Part shown: in pieces, positions 10,684-23,443 of the stretch
Layout of the letters: the number at the start of each line of letters is the position of its first letter
Numbering within the stretch: position 1 is the stretch's first letter
Notes under the pieces: generated by a model
What the model saw: the letters and a program-made list of their open reading frames with translations, nothing else
Database searches by the model: none
What the model was told of the DNA's origin: nothing
Position numbers and translations under genes: made by a program
DNA from: Oscheius onirici
Lineage: Eukaryota; Nematoda; Chromadorea; Rhabditida; Rhabditidae
Length of the DNA: 64,000 bases
NCBI GenBank assembly: GCA_932521025.1
Contig: OW051473.1
Coordinates: 4,402,001 to 4,466,000, forward strand
Direction: 5' to 3'

Positions 10684-13600
10684 TTACTGCTTGTCGTCCT
10701 CTTCGTTGAGCTCTTCCACGACTCCGGTCTTCATCTCAGCATCACGGAGGCGTTTCTTCTCGTCGTCCATTTCTGGAAATTACATTATCATGAACCTCGC
10801 GAAAACATTTCATGCACAACTTCACAACAGCTCTGCCCAATTTTGTCGAACTCTATGTCCATGCACACAATCACATCACGACAGCGGCGCAAAACTACCT
10901 TGCAACAGAGCGTGTTGCTGACGTAAACTTTGTATCGTTCTTTGATACTCTGTCAGGTTTTCTTCTGACCGCTCGGTCAACACCGAAAGTTTTCCAGATA
11001 GGTTATCCGCATCTTTCTCATAAATGCCTGAATGGTTAGTTTGAACAAGTCGTAATGAGTTAGAAGAAGAAGAAAAACTAAACAATGCTTCACCTTCGTT
11101 TTTGCCGCCACTCCTCTTCTTCTTGTGGAAGAAGGGGACGGCGCAAGAAATCAGGCCAGCAACAATGATGACGAATCCGGCAAAGTAGAAGGCAGCCTGG
11201 TAAGACTTGGTGATATCGTATACCAATCCTGGAAATTACAGTTACAGAAAGGTGCATTGGTTAGAATACCGGCAAAAGGAGATCCTGAGAGAGAAGCAAT
11301 TCCTCTGGCAACGACGAGGAGACCGAAAGAATTGGTCAGTTTATCCAGTCCGAGCAGATCCGTGAGAACAATGGAAGTGAGGCAAATGTAGGCAGCTACA
11401 AATTTTTCGTAAACTTTTTTGAGCAATACACTTACAGATGATGAATCCGAAAACAGAGGCGTAGACCATCTGGAGCTCAAAGGTGCTCAAGAGAGGGCAG
11501 ATCATGGTCAAGATACCGCAAGAGATCAAAGCAAAATTGTTGATGGCAAGAGATGTAACGTAGCCGCGGTCAGCAAACCATCCGAAGAAAATCCTGCCTG
11601 GAATATGGATATGGCCTGTAGTCAAAGTATAACTAACCAACAGTGTTGGTGACTCCGATTACGGGGACGAGGTACTTGCTCAGATCGCTGCTGATTCCGT
11701 GAGATGCGGCGAGATCCTTCATGAACATGAAAGGAATGTAGAATCCCATCATTCCGAGCAGATTACTGATACAGAGAAGCATCATAACGGGATCCTTGAG
11801 CAGCTCCAAATCGATCATCTCGTTGAAAGCGTTGCGAACAGGAAGAGGAATACACTTGCACTTGCTGAACAAAATTTGTAGAGTTGAAATATTTGTCCAC
11901 AAACCTTTCATCGCGAACCATGTCTTCCATATCTTCGGCAGCGAGGCCTCCGGTCATGTGAGACATTCGAGATCCAGCAATGCGAGAGCCAGCTCTGTTG
12001 AGGTCGCCGTCAGCAACTAGTTGCTTGGAAGCGGCTTCAGCAATGGTAGAGTGAGGAATTGAAGTAACTGATCCACGATATCTAGCCATGTTTCTACCCT
12101 CATCTTTGAACTCTTTGAGATTGGTGATGGATCCTCCGTACAGAATATCGGCACGGTTCATGGGACGCTGGAACTCGGCGGAATCAACTCCCTGAAATAA
12201 CGAGTTGTTGAGTACTGCTGTCAATAACTTACAGCAAGAGCTATGCTCAAATTTGAGGCCTTCTTGTTCAATTGTCCTATAGACTCGTTGATCTGGTTGG
12301 CAGACATTTTGTGGGTTTGAGAAGCCAAGTTTCCACGAGAGTGCTTCATGTCATTCAGTTCGCTGGTAACACTGGTGAGAGTGAGCTTTCTGGGACGGGG
12401 ATCTTTGTTGGTGCTGGCTGTACGGCTACGACCGCTCTCGTCCTTGGCTTCTCCATCTTCGCACTCGGAAAGAGCATTTCGGAGTCTGGTCATCGCTGGA
12501 TCGACATCCTTTTTCGGGCTTCCAGATTCTGAACCGGCAGGATGGAGGGGCTCCATCTCGTGTTCCTTGCCAATTTCTGCTTTGGGAGCAGTCAAAGGTT
12601 TGTACAGGATACCAAATACAGCACAGAACAAGACGATAACAGCCATTACAACCACGGCTGTCTTCCATCCAAAGGCTAAACAAAATAGTGAGCGAAACAG
12701 CGTAAGTATTACATACTTTTGATGCAGTATTCAGACAGGATAGGGATAATGATTGTTCCGACTCCAGATCCAGCAACGGCGATTCCAGTAGCGACAGCTC
12801 TAAATAACATACTGTTTACAAAGAATAATAAAAAATATACCTTTTGCTTTCAAAATAAAAGCCGACGACAACAATGGCAGGAAGATAGATGAATCCGAAT
12901 CCAATTCCTCCAATGACTCCATAGAAGAACATGAAGATCCAAATATTTGGAGCAAATACGGAACAGGCTAGACCGAAACCTCCTATGAACGAGCCGATGA
13001 TGACAACTTTCCTAGCTCCGTGTTTGTTCACCAGTCCACCAACGATAGGTCCAACCAAAAGGTATACTCCAATAAGAAGAGATCCAATCAAGGCTGTTAC
13101 AGCATCAGAAGCCTTGAAAGGACACATCAAAATATTAAAAAAAAGGTTGGTTACCCCGTAGTAGGTCGAATAGTATCCCTTGTATTCACCGAAGGCGTTG
13201 GCGATACCGTCCACGATCAGATTGGACATGAAGGCAGCAATGACAATAACCCATCCATATCCGCCATCAGGTGGCACCGGTAGGAGTTCGGTAGCATCTT
13301 GGACTGAAACGAACGAGATAAATAATCAGGTTAATTTTGGGTCTGTTTTTAAAGGTTCTGCACTAAAAAGTACTACCGGAAGTGTTCCCACAGGATCACG
13401 TGGATTGTTTCACCAATTGTTTTGGGAGAGTATCATTGCGTGATCGCCACTCAAAATCTGGCTGGCAGGTGTTCAAAAACAACGTTTGCTTTTAGATTTT
13501 CAGGACAGCCGCTAGGAAAGAACAAATGAAAAAATAACGCACGGCGGTTGATACTGAGAGTAGACATGAACTCGTTTCCACCGTACAAATCGTCTCCAAG

Positions 13601-15811
13601 ATCTTCGTCGTCGTACAGATGCTGACTCTCGTCTGAAAACAATATGTTATCATCACAACCTTAAATGTTGGTAATTTTGAGATCACAGTCAAATAGAGGA
13701 CAAGAAGGACAGGTTTTCAAAAGATGAGAGACGAGAGTAGTCTGCGGCGCGCAGAGAGTGGCATTTGTTATCTTTTTGAATCGAACTTTGACACCTTCTG
13801 CTGAACGGATTTTATCGAGAGCGAAAAAAGTAAAGTGGCTGTAAATTTGAAACTCGGTTACTAGCTATACCCGACGAGAAGTTCATGTTAATACCCTTCT
13901 GAGCTTCTTTTCTCTTATCTCAAGCTATTTTCACATCGAACAAAGCGTTTTAAAACTATAAGCATGTGTGAGCACGAGGCGAGAAAGGTTTGAACGTCTC
14001 TTAAAAAGGGCCAGTGGGGATTGATGACGATTTCGTAAGAGGTGAAAGGGGGCGAGAGAGAATCTTAGCCAGTTTATCTTTCACACTCGCACAGGCGACA
14101 GTGATTATGACAAATGACCTGCGCCTAAGACTGAGTACGCGCGGGTCGCTTCGCACTCTTTTTCAAGGTTCTTTCTCATGGGCAGAAAACGAAAGGACCA
14201 GCTGCCAAAAGAATCAGCTTGCAGTCGGTGTGGTCGTGCGACACCAGCTAATAACGGCCACTATCAGCAGACTAGCGCCCACTCGATATCTTCTACACTG
14301 AAACTAGGGTTCAAGGCAGTCGTTGACCAGGACACTTGAGCTATAATCAGTTCAATGGGCCATTAAACGGAAGGACAGCTTCCTGTTTCTCCAAGGCTCA
14401 TTTTGTGGAGAGCATCAAATCGCCAAAGTAAGTGTACACATGACGAAAATGACTTTTACAGTTTCCTGCTAATTTCCGGCCTATTCTTACTAACATCGAA
14501 CAAGTTGTGCCTGAACCAAAAGGACTCTTATCAACTTGAAAATTTGGCGCCACTAAGAATTTGTGAAGGATTGGTGTTATCTAGTGTTATAATCCTCTGG
14601 GGAGTCAGTTTACACTGGAGATGCCTGTAAGGAACGATTAGAACGTCCCGAGGGGAGACTATTAAAAGGACCGTGCAAAGAGTCGTTAATTTTTTGCCGT
14701 TCACGCGTCGTAAAATAGACAGATACCCCATCCTAAAAGTGTTCCCAAGGAAAACAGTAGCTGTCAATATCTCAGACAGGATAGGTAGGAATAACGATAA
14801 CAGGCGGGAGCAGTCTGGGTCTTGCAAGGCTCAAAAAGTGCAAAAACTCACTTTCATCTCCAGAAGCCACTTTCCCCATGTCAGGCGAGCTCGATTTGCT
14901 GATGAGAACCTGAAAAATTTGAATTTAGTCCCGAATGTAAAGTGCAAGAATGGTATGGACCCAGAGGTCGAAAAAGTGAGTGGACATCTGGGTTGTGAGG
15001 GCGTCTAGACAGCTGCGCCATGTGGCTGAAACTATAGGAAGGGTCAACAGGCTTTTTGAGAGACGATACTCATGAGAGCGTACCGACTGAATGATACTCT
15101 TTGAGCAGTGGGAACAGTAAACAGTGCTCGTGGAAAAGATTAGTTCTTTTCGTTTTCTTCCGGGAGTAACACCCGAAGAGCTCGAGTCTCATAGTTATCA
15201 GCAAAAGTAAGTCAATGTTGACCAAGTCAAAAATAAAATGAGCCACGTGCTGACATACTGCAGGAGTAAGGGTAGGTAAAAATGATATGCTGTCGAAGCC
15301 GGGGGAGGGCAAGGATGTGTTGTAACTTTAAAGACGTCATTTCCAAGAGCTGGTCGCGTTTCTTTTGCTGTCACGTTGCTGAGCACTGCTGCATGTGACG
15401 CTGTACTCTCATTAATGACAAAATTTCCGTTATGTTTCCTTTCTTCGAGATTTCATTTCAAAAAGTTAAAATGGTTAATTGTTTAGAGGATGCATTAACA
15501 AAGCCACCGTGTTAATGTTATTAGACAAAGTCAGGATAATTGATCAATTTCAAACAACTAGAAATATTTGAGGGCTTTTGGCTACAGCGACATACCAAAA
15601 AAGTCAAAATGTTTGCTTCCTTAGGCGGGAGACTTGCTCTGTCTGTGTGGAGGTTCGTCATCGTCTCAGACAATCGTACGGCAAGCGAACAAAGACCCCC
15701 AGCAGTCCCACACTATCAATATGTAAATGTTAATTAAAACCATACCGAAGGAACGTCTGTAGGAGTCTTCTCCAAAGGCGGATGGTGCACTTCGTCTTTC
15801 TTCGTTGCCAT
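10684..15811 (-). CDS. Monocarboxylate transporter-like (SLC16, MFS)
   Basis: Twelve-helix carrier expected to move monocarboxylates such as lactate or pyruvate, or a related substrate, with protons across the plasma membrane. The SLC16 signature [11 protein letters not shown] opens TM1 near 13270. Exons chain in frame: 15811-15746 (starts [19 protein letters not shown]), ~14909-14852, ~13634-13539, ~13310-12841 with a 40 bp intron near 13155-13114, ~12798-12717, ~12676-12237, ~12193-11905, ~11870-11640, ~11600-11437, ~11395-11232, ~11226-11090, ~11031-10899 and ~10774-10684. The acidic N-terminal tail is cytoplasmic. The loop between helices 6 and 7 is very long (more than 200 residues, rich in S, T, K, E), far more than in typical vertebrate MCT1-4, and the C-tail is charged and coiled-coil-like, ending [10 protein letters not shown]. 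First introns of about 840 bp and 1.2 kb are long for this window. Substrate is not predictable; SLC16 also includes amino-acid, thyroid-hormone and orphan carriers. Confidence 0.9.
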
Positions 15812-18359
15812 TCTGTAAGTGTTGTTAGTGAGCACAGCAAACTGTTATCGAAGATAGTTATAAGGCAGGAGAAGAAAAATGAGAAAGTGGGCAGTCCCTA
15901 GGGCGCGCAGGACTGAAAATGGTCGTGTATCCGCATGTTGGCCGCGCGAGGAGGAGTTTCGATTTCATAACATTGAATACATTTGGGGCTACGGAATGGC
16001 ATTCGGAAACGATTTCTTGAACTCTGCCAAAAATCAAAGAAGCCGGTCTCTAAGGACCTTCAAGTCATTGGTGACTAAGACACAGTAACATCTATTTTCT
16101 GATATTTGAGGTGGCGGTTCAAAGAACCCTCTTCTACACAGAAAGGTAAAACGAATTGGGTTCTTAAAGTTTGAATGAGAAAAACCAGATTAAAAGTGAA
16201 ATATCTTCATTGACTCCTTTACCAAAGGTTGCTACACAACTTTAATCAAGCTATTAAGGCCACCCCGCTCGTTGGGAACATTTTGTGGGTTCAGAAAATC
16301 TGTTGCGAACAATCCACTTGATTGCATCAGCTAGAGGGAAAATACGGCTCTTTGTTTTTAGTGTGGGAAGCTCAATTGACTGTCAGCGCAAACATTAAAC
16401 TTTCTGTGTGTGCTTCAAAGTCAGGGAATTCGCTGATCAGGTTCTAATAATGTTGTATGAAAAGATGCTGAAACTCTCTAAAGTACTGTCCAAAAACTGC
16501 CAGTTCATATGGGACATTATCAAAAAGGATTCTTCATGATGCACTTTTTTCAGACAACTGTCTTGAAGAAACTAACGGCTATTTGAAACAGGGAATGTTG
16601 ATTTTGGGATCAGGTGCAAGAGAGCCTTGTCAAGGAAATTTGCGTCGCGGAACCCTTTGACAACAACTTTTTGTCTTTCGGTTTCCCTCTTTAGGTAAAA
16701 AAAAACAGCCGTTCTCTACTGGAATAAACATGAACGTTTGGACAAACAACAAAGGATGTTGTGTATTATCCTCGTTTTAGGCTCTGTTTTCGAAAAAAGA
16801 AAGACCAAACCACTTTTGACTTAAATGGTCTGGCGTCAGGGCGGCAATTGTTGATATTCGCGGCTCTTAGTACTCTGTTTGACTTCATGATTGGCAAACC
16901 GATATGCTACTTGTGCTGAAGGGGCCATTCTCACGTTAGAAATTTCTTTCGCCCATGGTTTGCCAACGGTAGGCGAAAAGTGCTTTGAAACAATTGAATT
17001 GTAGAGCAACTGATGTTGGAAGCTTAATTAACGAAACGGCCGCGAACTCCAAAACTAAGATCAGTCTTGGTCTCTTTAGCCAACGGAGTCGGTCAAATGA
17101 CATAATTATAATTAAGACAAATCTTAGAAGATGCATTTAGAAAGGCTTTTGATCATTCAATTGCTGATCGGATTTTTTGAGAAACCTTGGATGCACTCTG
17201 AAAATAAAGATATGTAGGCTTTCTAACTCAAAACTTCACGTAAGTCAGTGAAAGAGATACAATGGTTCACAAAAAATGGAAACGCATAATTCCTATTAGG
17301 CTTTAAAGCAGACAGAGTGCCAGACACATCAAAGCTGTAAATAGTGAGACTGTCCGAAGCAGTAAACAAGGATTGGTCATTCGGAAGAGGAGGAGAGGAA
17401 AGACCATAGTGTTGGAAAATATGAAAAGAAACAAAATAAACTTGTTGGGCCATGAAACGGAAATAGGGTCTTTAATTATTGGAGAGACGGTCACGCAACG
17501 CAGTCTCTCCATTACGGAGCTTACGCATTTGCATAGCTGTGGGCTAGCTGCCAGCGGGCATCGATTGGCCGGCTCTGCGCACTCCCGTTTTGCTTTCACT
17601 CTGCCGCCCTCTGACCACATTATGAGGAGGTTGTGAACACGACTGTTGGCTCAAACGGAGTAAACATTAGTTCCTCTTTGTCTGACCTTTCCGTCTCGAC
17701 TCGTAGCCAAAGTTCACTTTTTGAATTGCAGCTGTGAGACAGTCTCACTCCAGACGTTTTTTTACTTATGGACATCTGCGCCATGAAAGGCAAGAAACAA
17801 AAAAGATTTTCGAAATATTTCGTAGAGTGCAATGAACAGAACAAGGGCAGTTGCTCGAATTTTTCAATCACCAGCGTCCTAAAGGAATGCAATTTGGCAG
17901 GCTTGGAGGCATGGAAATGACACGCAAAGCTTTGTTTTGCTTCTGTCAGCCAACTCAGTAGGCGGAAATGACAAAAAAGAGCGAATTAAACATTGGGAAA
18001 AGTTACGAAGCAACGTGCGTGGTGTAAACTGTAGTGTCGACTGAAATTTGAGCTGAAAGACGAGAATAAGCAATCGCACTAGCACAATTCAACCAACCTT
18101 TCTTTGAGGACGGAGGAGAGGGTAACATTTCTTAGACATTAATGTGAACTCTCTCAGCAGCGTACATTCTGGATGAGGACCGGCCGGCAATGTTAATCTT
18201 CGAACTGATGTCGGCGAACTGACATTAATTACGGATATATTCTGCTGCGAAAGTACTAGTGGAGTACTATTTTCTTTTACAAGCAAAAATCCTCAACAGA
18301 CTTGAGACTACCACATTGAATTCAACAATTTGTTAATGTTTACTATGCAGATATAGTTT
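15812..18359. other. No gene recognised
   Basis: Both strands were read; no exon chain or protein family is visible. Open frames such as minus strand 17303-17620 look random. The left part should include the SLC16 promoter, but no TATA box or clear motif stands out. Confidence 0.4.
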
Positions 18360-18805
18360 TCAAGCATTGTTGCAAGAGATAGATGAGACTGCCGTTTCTT
18401 GTCCATTGACAGTTATGAGCCAAGTCATGTCACTTCTACGACAAGTCATTGTCGTTCGAATTGTGGCACCATCGGGATCCGTCACAACCTAAAATCCACG
18501 ATGCATTTAAGTAACCAATCATACCGTTGTAGCGCCATTAATAAGTATTATGGTGGGATTTGTATTGCCAACGACTGCAACGGAGCAGATAAGTAGAGCT
18601 GAGGCCGGACAGTCTCGAAGAGCAGGATCAAACACTGCCATTCCTGTCGAAGCCGTGTCGTAGATGTTAATTGGACAGCACACTAAAAATGAACTTGGAG
18701 GAATTTAAAGGTCTCACTAGAAGGGGTCCCTCCGGGTTGAGTCGGAGCACAGCCTTCAGCAGTGCTGATGAATTGAAGTAATGCTAAGAGGAAACTAAGA
18801 ACCAT
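18360..18805 (-). CDS. Small secreted nematode C6-like protein
   Basis: Three minus-strand exons, about 18805-18718, 18682-18530 and 18500-18360, join in frame. The product begins with a signal peptide, MVLSFLLALLQFISTAEG, cleaved just before CAPTQPGG. The mature part is about 115 residues with cysteines in CCPIN, RDCPASALLICS, MTCRRSDMTW and ISCNNA, plus the pattern ILINGATT. This layout (C...C..C, then INGxT, then TCxxxxxW, then xSC near the end) resembles the nematode C6 domain of extracellular proteins whose function is unknown. The stop TGA is at 18362-18360. It is too exon-rich to show as one frame. Likely secreted; role unknown. Confidence 0.65.
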
Positions 18806-19039
18806 GGTCAGGGCAAATTATATTCGTCTGTGCAAATTTATAGTGCATCGAGATAATTGAGACGATTTGAGCTTCAATTATCGAGTGAGCGAAAGTGTAA
18901 TTGTTTGATAGCAGGAGAAAAACGAATGGGAAACTGTTAAATCTCAGCGACGACACTCACTTTCACAATGTAAGCTTGATAAAATATTGCGATTTGTTTA
19001 AAGTTAAGGTGGAGATCTTTCTCAAACTGACGCAACATG
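18806..19039. other. Short spacer before tRNA-Glu
   Basis: Spacer between the start of the C6-like gene (minus) and the plus-strand tRNA. It must hold the promoter of the former; no clear TATA box is seen. Confidence 0.35.
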
Positions 19040-19111
19040 TCCGTTGTGGTCTAGTGGTTAGGATTTACGGCTCTCACCCGTAAGGCCCGGGTTCGATTCC
19101 CGGCAACGGAA
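19040..19111 (+). tRNA. tRNA-Glu (anticodon CTC)
   Basis: Canonical 72-nt tRNA. The acceptor TCCGTTG pairs perfectly with CAACGGA, followed by discriminator A. A box TGGTCTAGTGG and B box GGTTCGATTCC match Pol III consensus. The anticodon loop reads CTCTCAC with anticodon CTC, decoding GAG. A T-rich run TTTTTTGTTTTT directly downstream at about 19116-19127 serves as Pol III terminator. No intron is visible. Confidence 0.97.
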
Positions 19112-19113
19112 GA

Positions 19114-19128
19114 TCTTTTTTGTTTTTA
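19114..19128 (+). terminator. Pol III T-run terminator of tRNA-Glu
   Basis: A T-rich stretch begins three to four bases after the tRNA 3' end, the usual position of RNA polymerase III termination. Confidence 0.75.
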
Positions 19129-19259
19129 GGACATTCTACAATATTTCAAGCTTCCGGAATATCATTGGGTTAATTCAAATCTTGAGCATTTCACAAGTTT
19201 ATTTCATGCATCTGGACAATTTTTTTTATTTATCTTATGTACAATATATCGTACCCATG

Positions 19260-21084
19260 TTAATATGCAAGTTGACTGGCGATTATTAGCTTATCGTGCA
19301 GCGATTGCTGTTCCTTGCCTAGTTCTTCGACAACTTCGGTAAAACTGACCAATTCTGCAACGTGGTGCTTCATTTTTTTCGCAACAGGTACAAACCTTGC
19401 AAACAGAAGAAGTCCAAACCCGTTTGAAAGCACTGTAATGAGAGCAGGATATATGTTCAAGTCATTCTCGTGAGCATATATTGTGAGCATGAATGAGTAC
19501 CACACTAGACCAAACTGTATTCCTTTCGTTGCGTATATTCGTATTTCAATTCGGTTCAGTTCACTAAAAATGTTGAATCAGACAGCTGTAAATGGGTTCT
19601 ATCAGCCCTTATCATTTGGCTACTGTTTGCGGGAGCGGGTAATTCTGCTTTATCGGTTTGATATAAGTACATCCCACGCAATGACGGTTCCTTACCAGAA
19701 GTGTTGGTATAGATAACTGTAGTTCAAATCTCTCGTCACTAGTCCTCGATTAGTCAAATTGTTTTCGCAGCAGATGAGAAAGCCGACCATGTAAATTGTG
19801 AGGTACAGAAGACAGGCGCTTGCGACACTAAAACACGAAATATTTACAAAGTGGAAAGGAAACCTGGATATGATGAGGACAAGAATAGGAACCACTTGGT
19901 TTGACAAACTGGTCTGTATCCCTTGAAGATTAGTGACTTGAGACCACACTTGGGAGCAACAAGTTACCATTGTCATCATCATCCTGAAGTTGAAATTTGT
20001 ATATCTGTTATATTCGAAATACCATGCTAGCGTATACCAGATAGGCATAGTAAATCGTGCTGCCGACAATGAACGTACATCCAAATCTGTAACATGTGTG
20101 ATTATGTTGAAAATTGGCTTCGCGTGATGGGATGATTCAGCAAAGAAAAAAGTTTATTAGGCTATCAAAAGAGGGAAAAGCTCACCAGCTTTGTGCAGAC
20201 GTTCGAAACTGGCGGAAGAATAGTGTTTGGCAGAGAAAACTCGCATTAGTAGAGGACGAAGCTCTTGTTCGTGGATAAACTTGTGCTCTGCTTCTGTCAA
20301 GGTGTCAATGACTCGCGGCATGGGAATCTGAAGACTTCTTTCTGCTGCATCACAATATTGTGCTTTACCTGAACTCTTTCTGGTCCACTGTCAGTGCTGA
20401 CTTGAATGAAACACTCGTCTGTCAAAATGCCTTCTCTTACGAGATTCAGCATAGATCGCTTCTGATGCTTGTCCATTCCAGCAATGTATTCCAAAATCTG
20501 ATAGTCGGCCATGGTTTGCTCCAAATGTCTGTCCGGCAGGTGTCGTTCGTCCGCATCGTATCGAACATCGTTCTCAAGTGTTGCTGAAAGTAGTGACGTC
20601 AACCAAGACGTTTTCCAAATTCAGTTGCGTCTCCGATTATGGGATTGCTACACATGGAGGCCAGCTTAAAGTGATAAGGAGCCTAGCAGCTGCACCCGTT
20701 TAAAGAAAAAGACTGTTCCGTTTTTTTTTTTGAAAAAGACATGAACAACTGACCTGTATGGATCCACTTTTTCCACATAGGGTCAAGTTCCACGAGCATA
20801 TCCCGGACTGTCAGCGGTACAACTACGTGATCAACAGAAAAATTTCTGAAAATGAAAAGTGAGGTCATCCCTGTGGATTGCTACATTGTATTCATATGCA
20901 GAACTGTATTTTCCGTTAAAATTCCATCTTTCACTGGAGCCAAAAGCTTTTTCAAGTCAGCATTTGACATATTCCGGATGTAGTTGACTAGCATCTCTTT
21001 CGAGGTAATGTACCCATGTGAACTCGATGCCGTTTGAAAGACACGATTCGAGCTGCCTCGACTGATGCTACTGTCGAAGCTCAT
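19260..21084 (-). CDS. Four-helix membrane protein, TMEM192-like C-half
   Basis: Minus-strand exons about 21084-20885, 20846-20752, 20584-20372, 20325-20187, 20085-20021, 19984-19867, 19828-19710, 19570-19505 and on to the TAA at 19262-19260 can be joined in frame. The soluble N-terminal half (about 215 residues) holds two similar motifs, APVKDGILTENTVLHMNT and LVREGILTDECFIQVSTD, suggesting an internal duplication. The C-terminal half has about four hydrophobic segments, with NLTNRGLVTRDL between helices 2 and 3, and ends in a heptad-like tail VVEELGKEQQSLHDKL. Helix spacing, the NRG motif and the coiled tail recall TMEM192, a lysosomal membrane protein, but identity is weak and the N-terminal half is not part of that family. 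Function unknown; a lysosomal or late-endosomal location is only an inference. Confidence 0.5.
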
Positions 21085-21789
21085 AGCTGAACCAAAATAT
21101 TTTGAATGGAAATTCTTAAAAACTTTTAGAAATTTGGAGTTTGTCTTAAACAGGGAACGTGATTAACAGAGACCGAAATGGCGGCTGTTATCACATAGCC
21201 CATAAAAGAACTTCGGCAGCGAACATATCGATATCGGATGGGCAAGAAATCACTAAAAACTTCTATAATTTTGAAGAACACACGTGTTTGACGTGATGGT
21301 GGTTTTTTTTGCTACATTGTACGCCCCACAAAATATAGCACGATTCAAAAATGTTTCTACCTTCCAATAGAAGCAAGAATATGCTTTATTTTTCTGTGGC
21401 GATCAAAAGTTTGTCCTTCTTACATTTGTGTTCGCAATACATTTTTCCGATACTGTAGTTCACTGTCAAATCTAAAAAGTAGAAAACAATTTTCGCCAGT
21501 TTGGCATATAAATGAATTTTTAAGACACTTTCGTAGTTGCTCTTCTGCTATTTAATTACATATTTTTATTTACTCATAAATCTTATAACGAACTTTTTAA
21601 GTATATTCAATACTGTATTCGTCTAGTTAAAAATGCAGAAACGCAATTTTGCGTAGACGACTCGACAAAAGCTTGCTTAACTTGTTAACGCCTGTGCTTT
21701 TTAAAACTGCTGATACTGCAATCATATCGATTACTTGTCGCTTTCCTAGACAATTCTTTACAAATTCTCTTTCAAACGTGATATTCCAG
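21085..21789. other. Bidirectional spacer, no gene recognised
   Basis: AT-rich divergent intergenic region between the minus-strand membrane-protein gene and the plus-strand TPR gene. It should contain both promoters. No RNA gene or repeat is evident. Confidence 0.45.
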
Positions 21790-23259
21790 ATGGCTAGCAA
21801 ACCGGCAAAGGTTCCAGAAGGCAGCAAATCAAAGTCAGGTTCTAAAAAGAAAAAACAAGAACCTGAAGTTGACATGGAAGAAAGGGTACGTTCCTATCCG
21901 GTTGCTTTAAGTTTTTTTTTCTGTTCGTTCAGGTTCTCAGAATTGTAGCCGAGATGTACAAATATGCCATGAATTATCAGAAGATGGGACGGTACAAGAA
22001 GGCGTATATTTGCTACAGAGCCCTCAATCACGTTGTTTCCACGGAACCAATGGTATGGATGCGAATGGCGGAATGCATCTTGGCGGTCTTGAAAAACGTA
22101 CGTTTCAGTGTAATCTTTTCATAAATCTTTTTCAGCCGGTCCGCTTCGCGCCTCCATTTGTGTTTTGCCAGTTTCGAAACATTCTCCCTGACACGAATCT
22201 AGTGCTACTGAACAAGACTTTGACTCCGCGCGGGAATTTTACTACTGTTGTTCAAAATCGAAAGCAAGAAGCAGAGAGAAATTTAGACAAAGGAAAGGAT
22301 CTAGTGGATGCAAAGTGAAGGCATTTCTGTATTGTTCAATTATAATTTTTAGATTCGACAAGGAAGAGTTTACATACAAGTACGCCGATATGTGCATGAC
22401 AACCAGCAGATGTCTACTAAAAGATTCACAAGACGTTGTGCTACAGAAATTCGCTTCTGCCATCCATGCTTACATCTTCATGAAACTCGGAAGAAACAGG
22501 TAATTTGTTGGGCTCAGTTTTTTATTAAATCGTTTGCAGAAGAGCAGTTCAGCTAAGTGAGGAAGTTTTGATTATGCCAATCAACTTTGACCGGTCTACG
22601 GTTCCTTCTTACTTAATTCACTATGTGCAAACCATGATTGTGAGTTTGGTATTAAAAGTTTTCTATTCATTTTTCAGATTGAATGCAACATCAAACGTGG
22701 TCGATTTTCTCGAGCCCTGCAGCTGATTGACAGAATGCCTGAAGTTCCCATCGATGATGAAGGAAATACAACCCCGGATAACCTTTGTCTGATCAATCGA
22801 ACTATGGCCCTCTGTGGATTAGGGAAGTTTGATGATGCTAGAAAGTATTACGATGTCAGTTGATAAATTGAAAAATACCATCCTTCTGAGTTTCAGATGC
22901 TCCTTGAGACTACATTTAGCCGACATATTATGACACTTGGAGTCTATATCTATTCCTGCATTGGAAAGTTTGAAGAATTCCAAGACATTTTTCATCGTAT
23001 CACGGGAAGATTGTGCTCCAACGCCCCGGAATCAGACGAGTCGGACGATGACGATATAGAAGATATGACTGAGGATTTTGACGGGTTCAAACCTTTTGTG
23101 TATGAGCGGCAGGAGATTCCGACTACGTCCACTACGGTTGAACCAGACATGGAGGCTAGAAAAGCGTATCTCGAGGACGAGGAAGAGGCCTTTGAAGACT
23201 ATTGGGCTAAACGAACTGCCATGGAACAGCTGTACAGAGAATCGGAGGGACTTGATTGA
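21790..23259 (+). CDS. TPR-repeat protein with acidic C-tail
   Basis: Seven or eight exons join in frame: 21790-21885, ~21932-22098, ~22137-22316, ~22352-22500, ~22540-22639, ~22679-22854 and 22897-23259. It starts MASKPAKVPEGSKSKSGSKK, a basic tail, followed by a clear TPR-like helix pair: NYQKMGRYKKAYICYRAL and EPMVWMRMAECILAVLK. Later segments (FDKEEFTYKYADMC, KFASAIHAYIFMKLGRNR, NRTMALCGLGKFDDARKYYD, LGVYIYSCIGKFEEFQDIF) also read as TPR helices. The last exon carries an acidic stretch ESDESDDDDIEDMTEDFDGF and a charged end. The TPR pair resembles the C-terminal repeats of CNOT10, a CCR4-NOT subunit, but I would not name it on that. AATAAA polyadenylation signal is at about 23351. Confidence 0.75.
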
Positions 23260-23443
23260 GAAAGGGTGCTATACAAGTCATAATATTCGGGTTCAATGTC
23301 TTTCAAAAACATTTCACGGAATCTTATACAAATATTGTAGAGAATCTGCTCAATAAACTTTTGTTTTATTATCTTATTCACGTTGTAGGCTTAACCTTTG
23401 GTTATCGATGTTGGTTCGATCTTCATAATTTGACAAAACAGAC

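Noticed and set aside
12272-12722. Plus-strand frames inside the SLC16 gene
   Set aside because: Shadows of the minus-strand coding exons.
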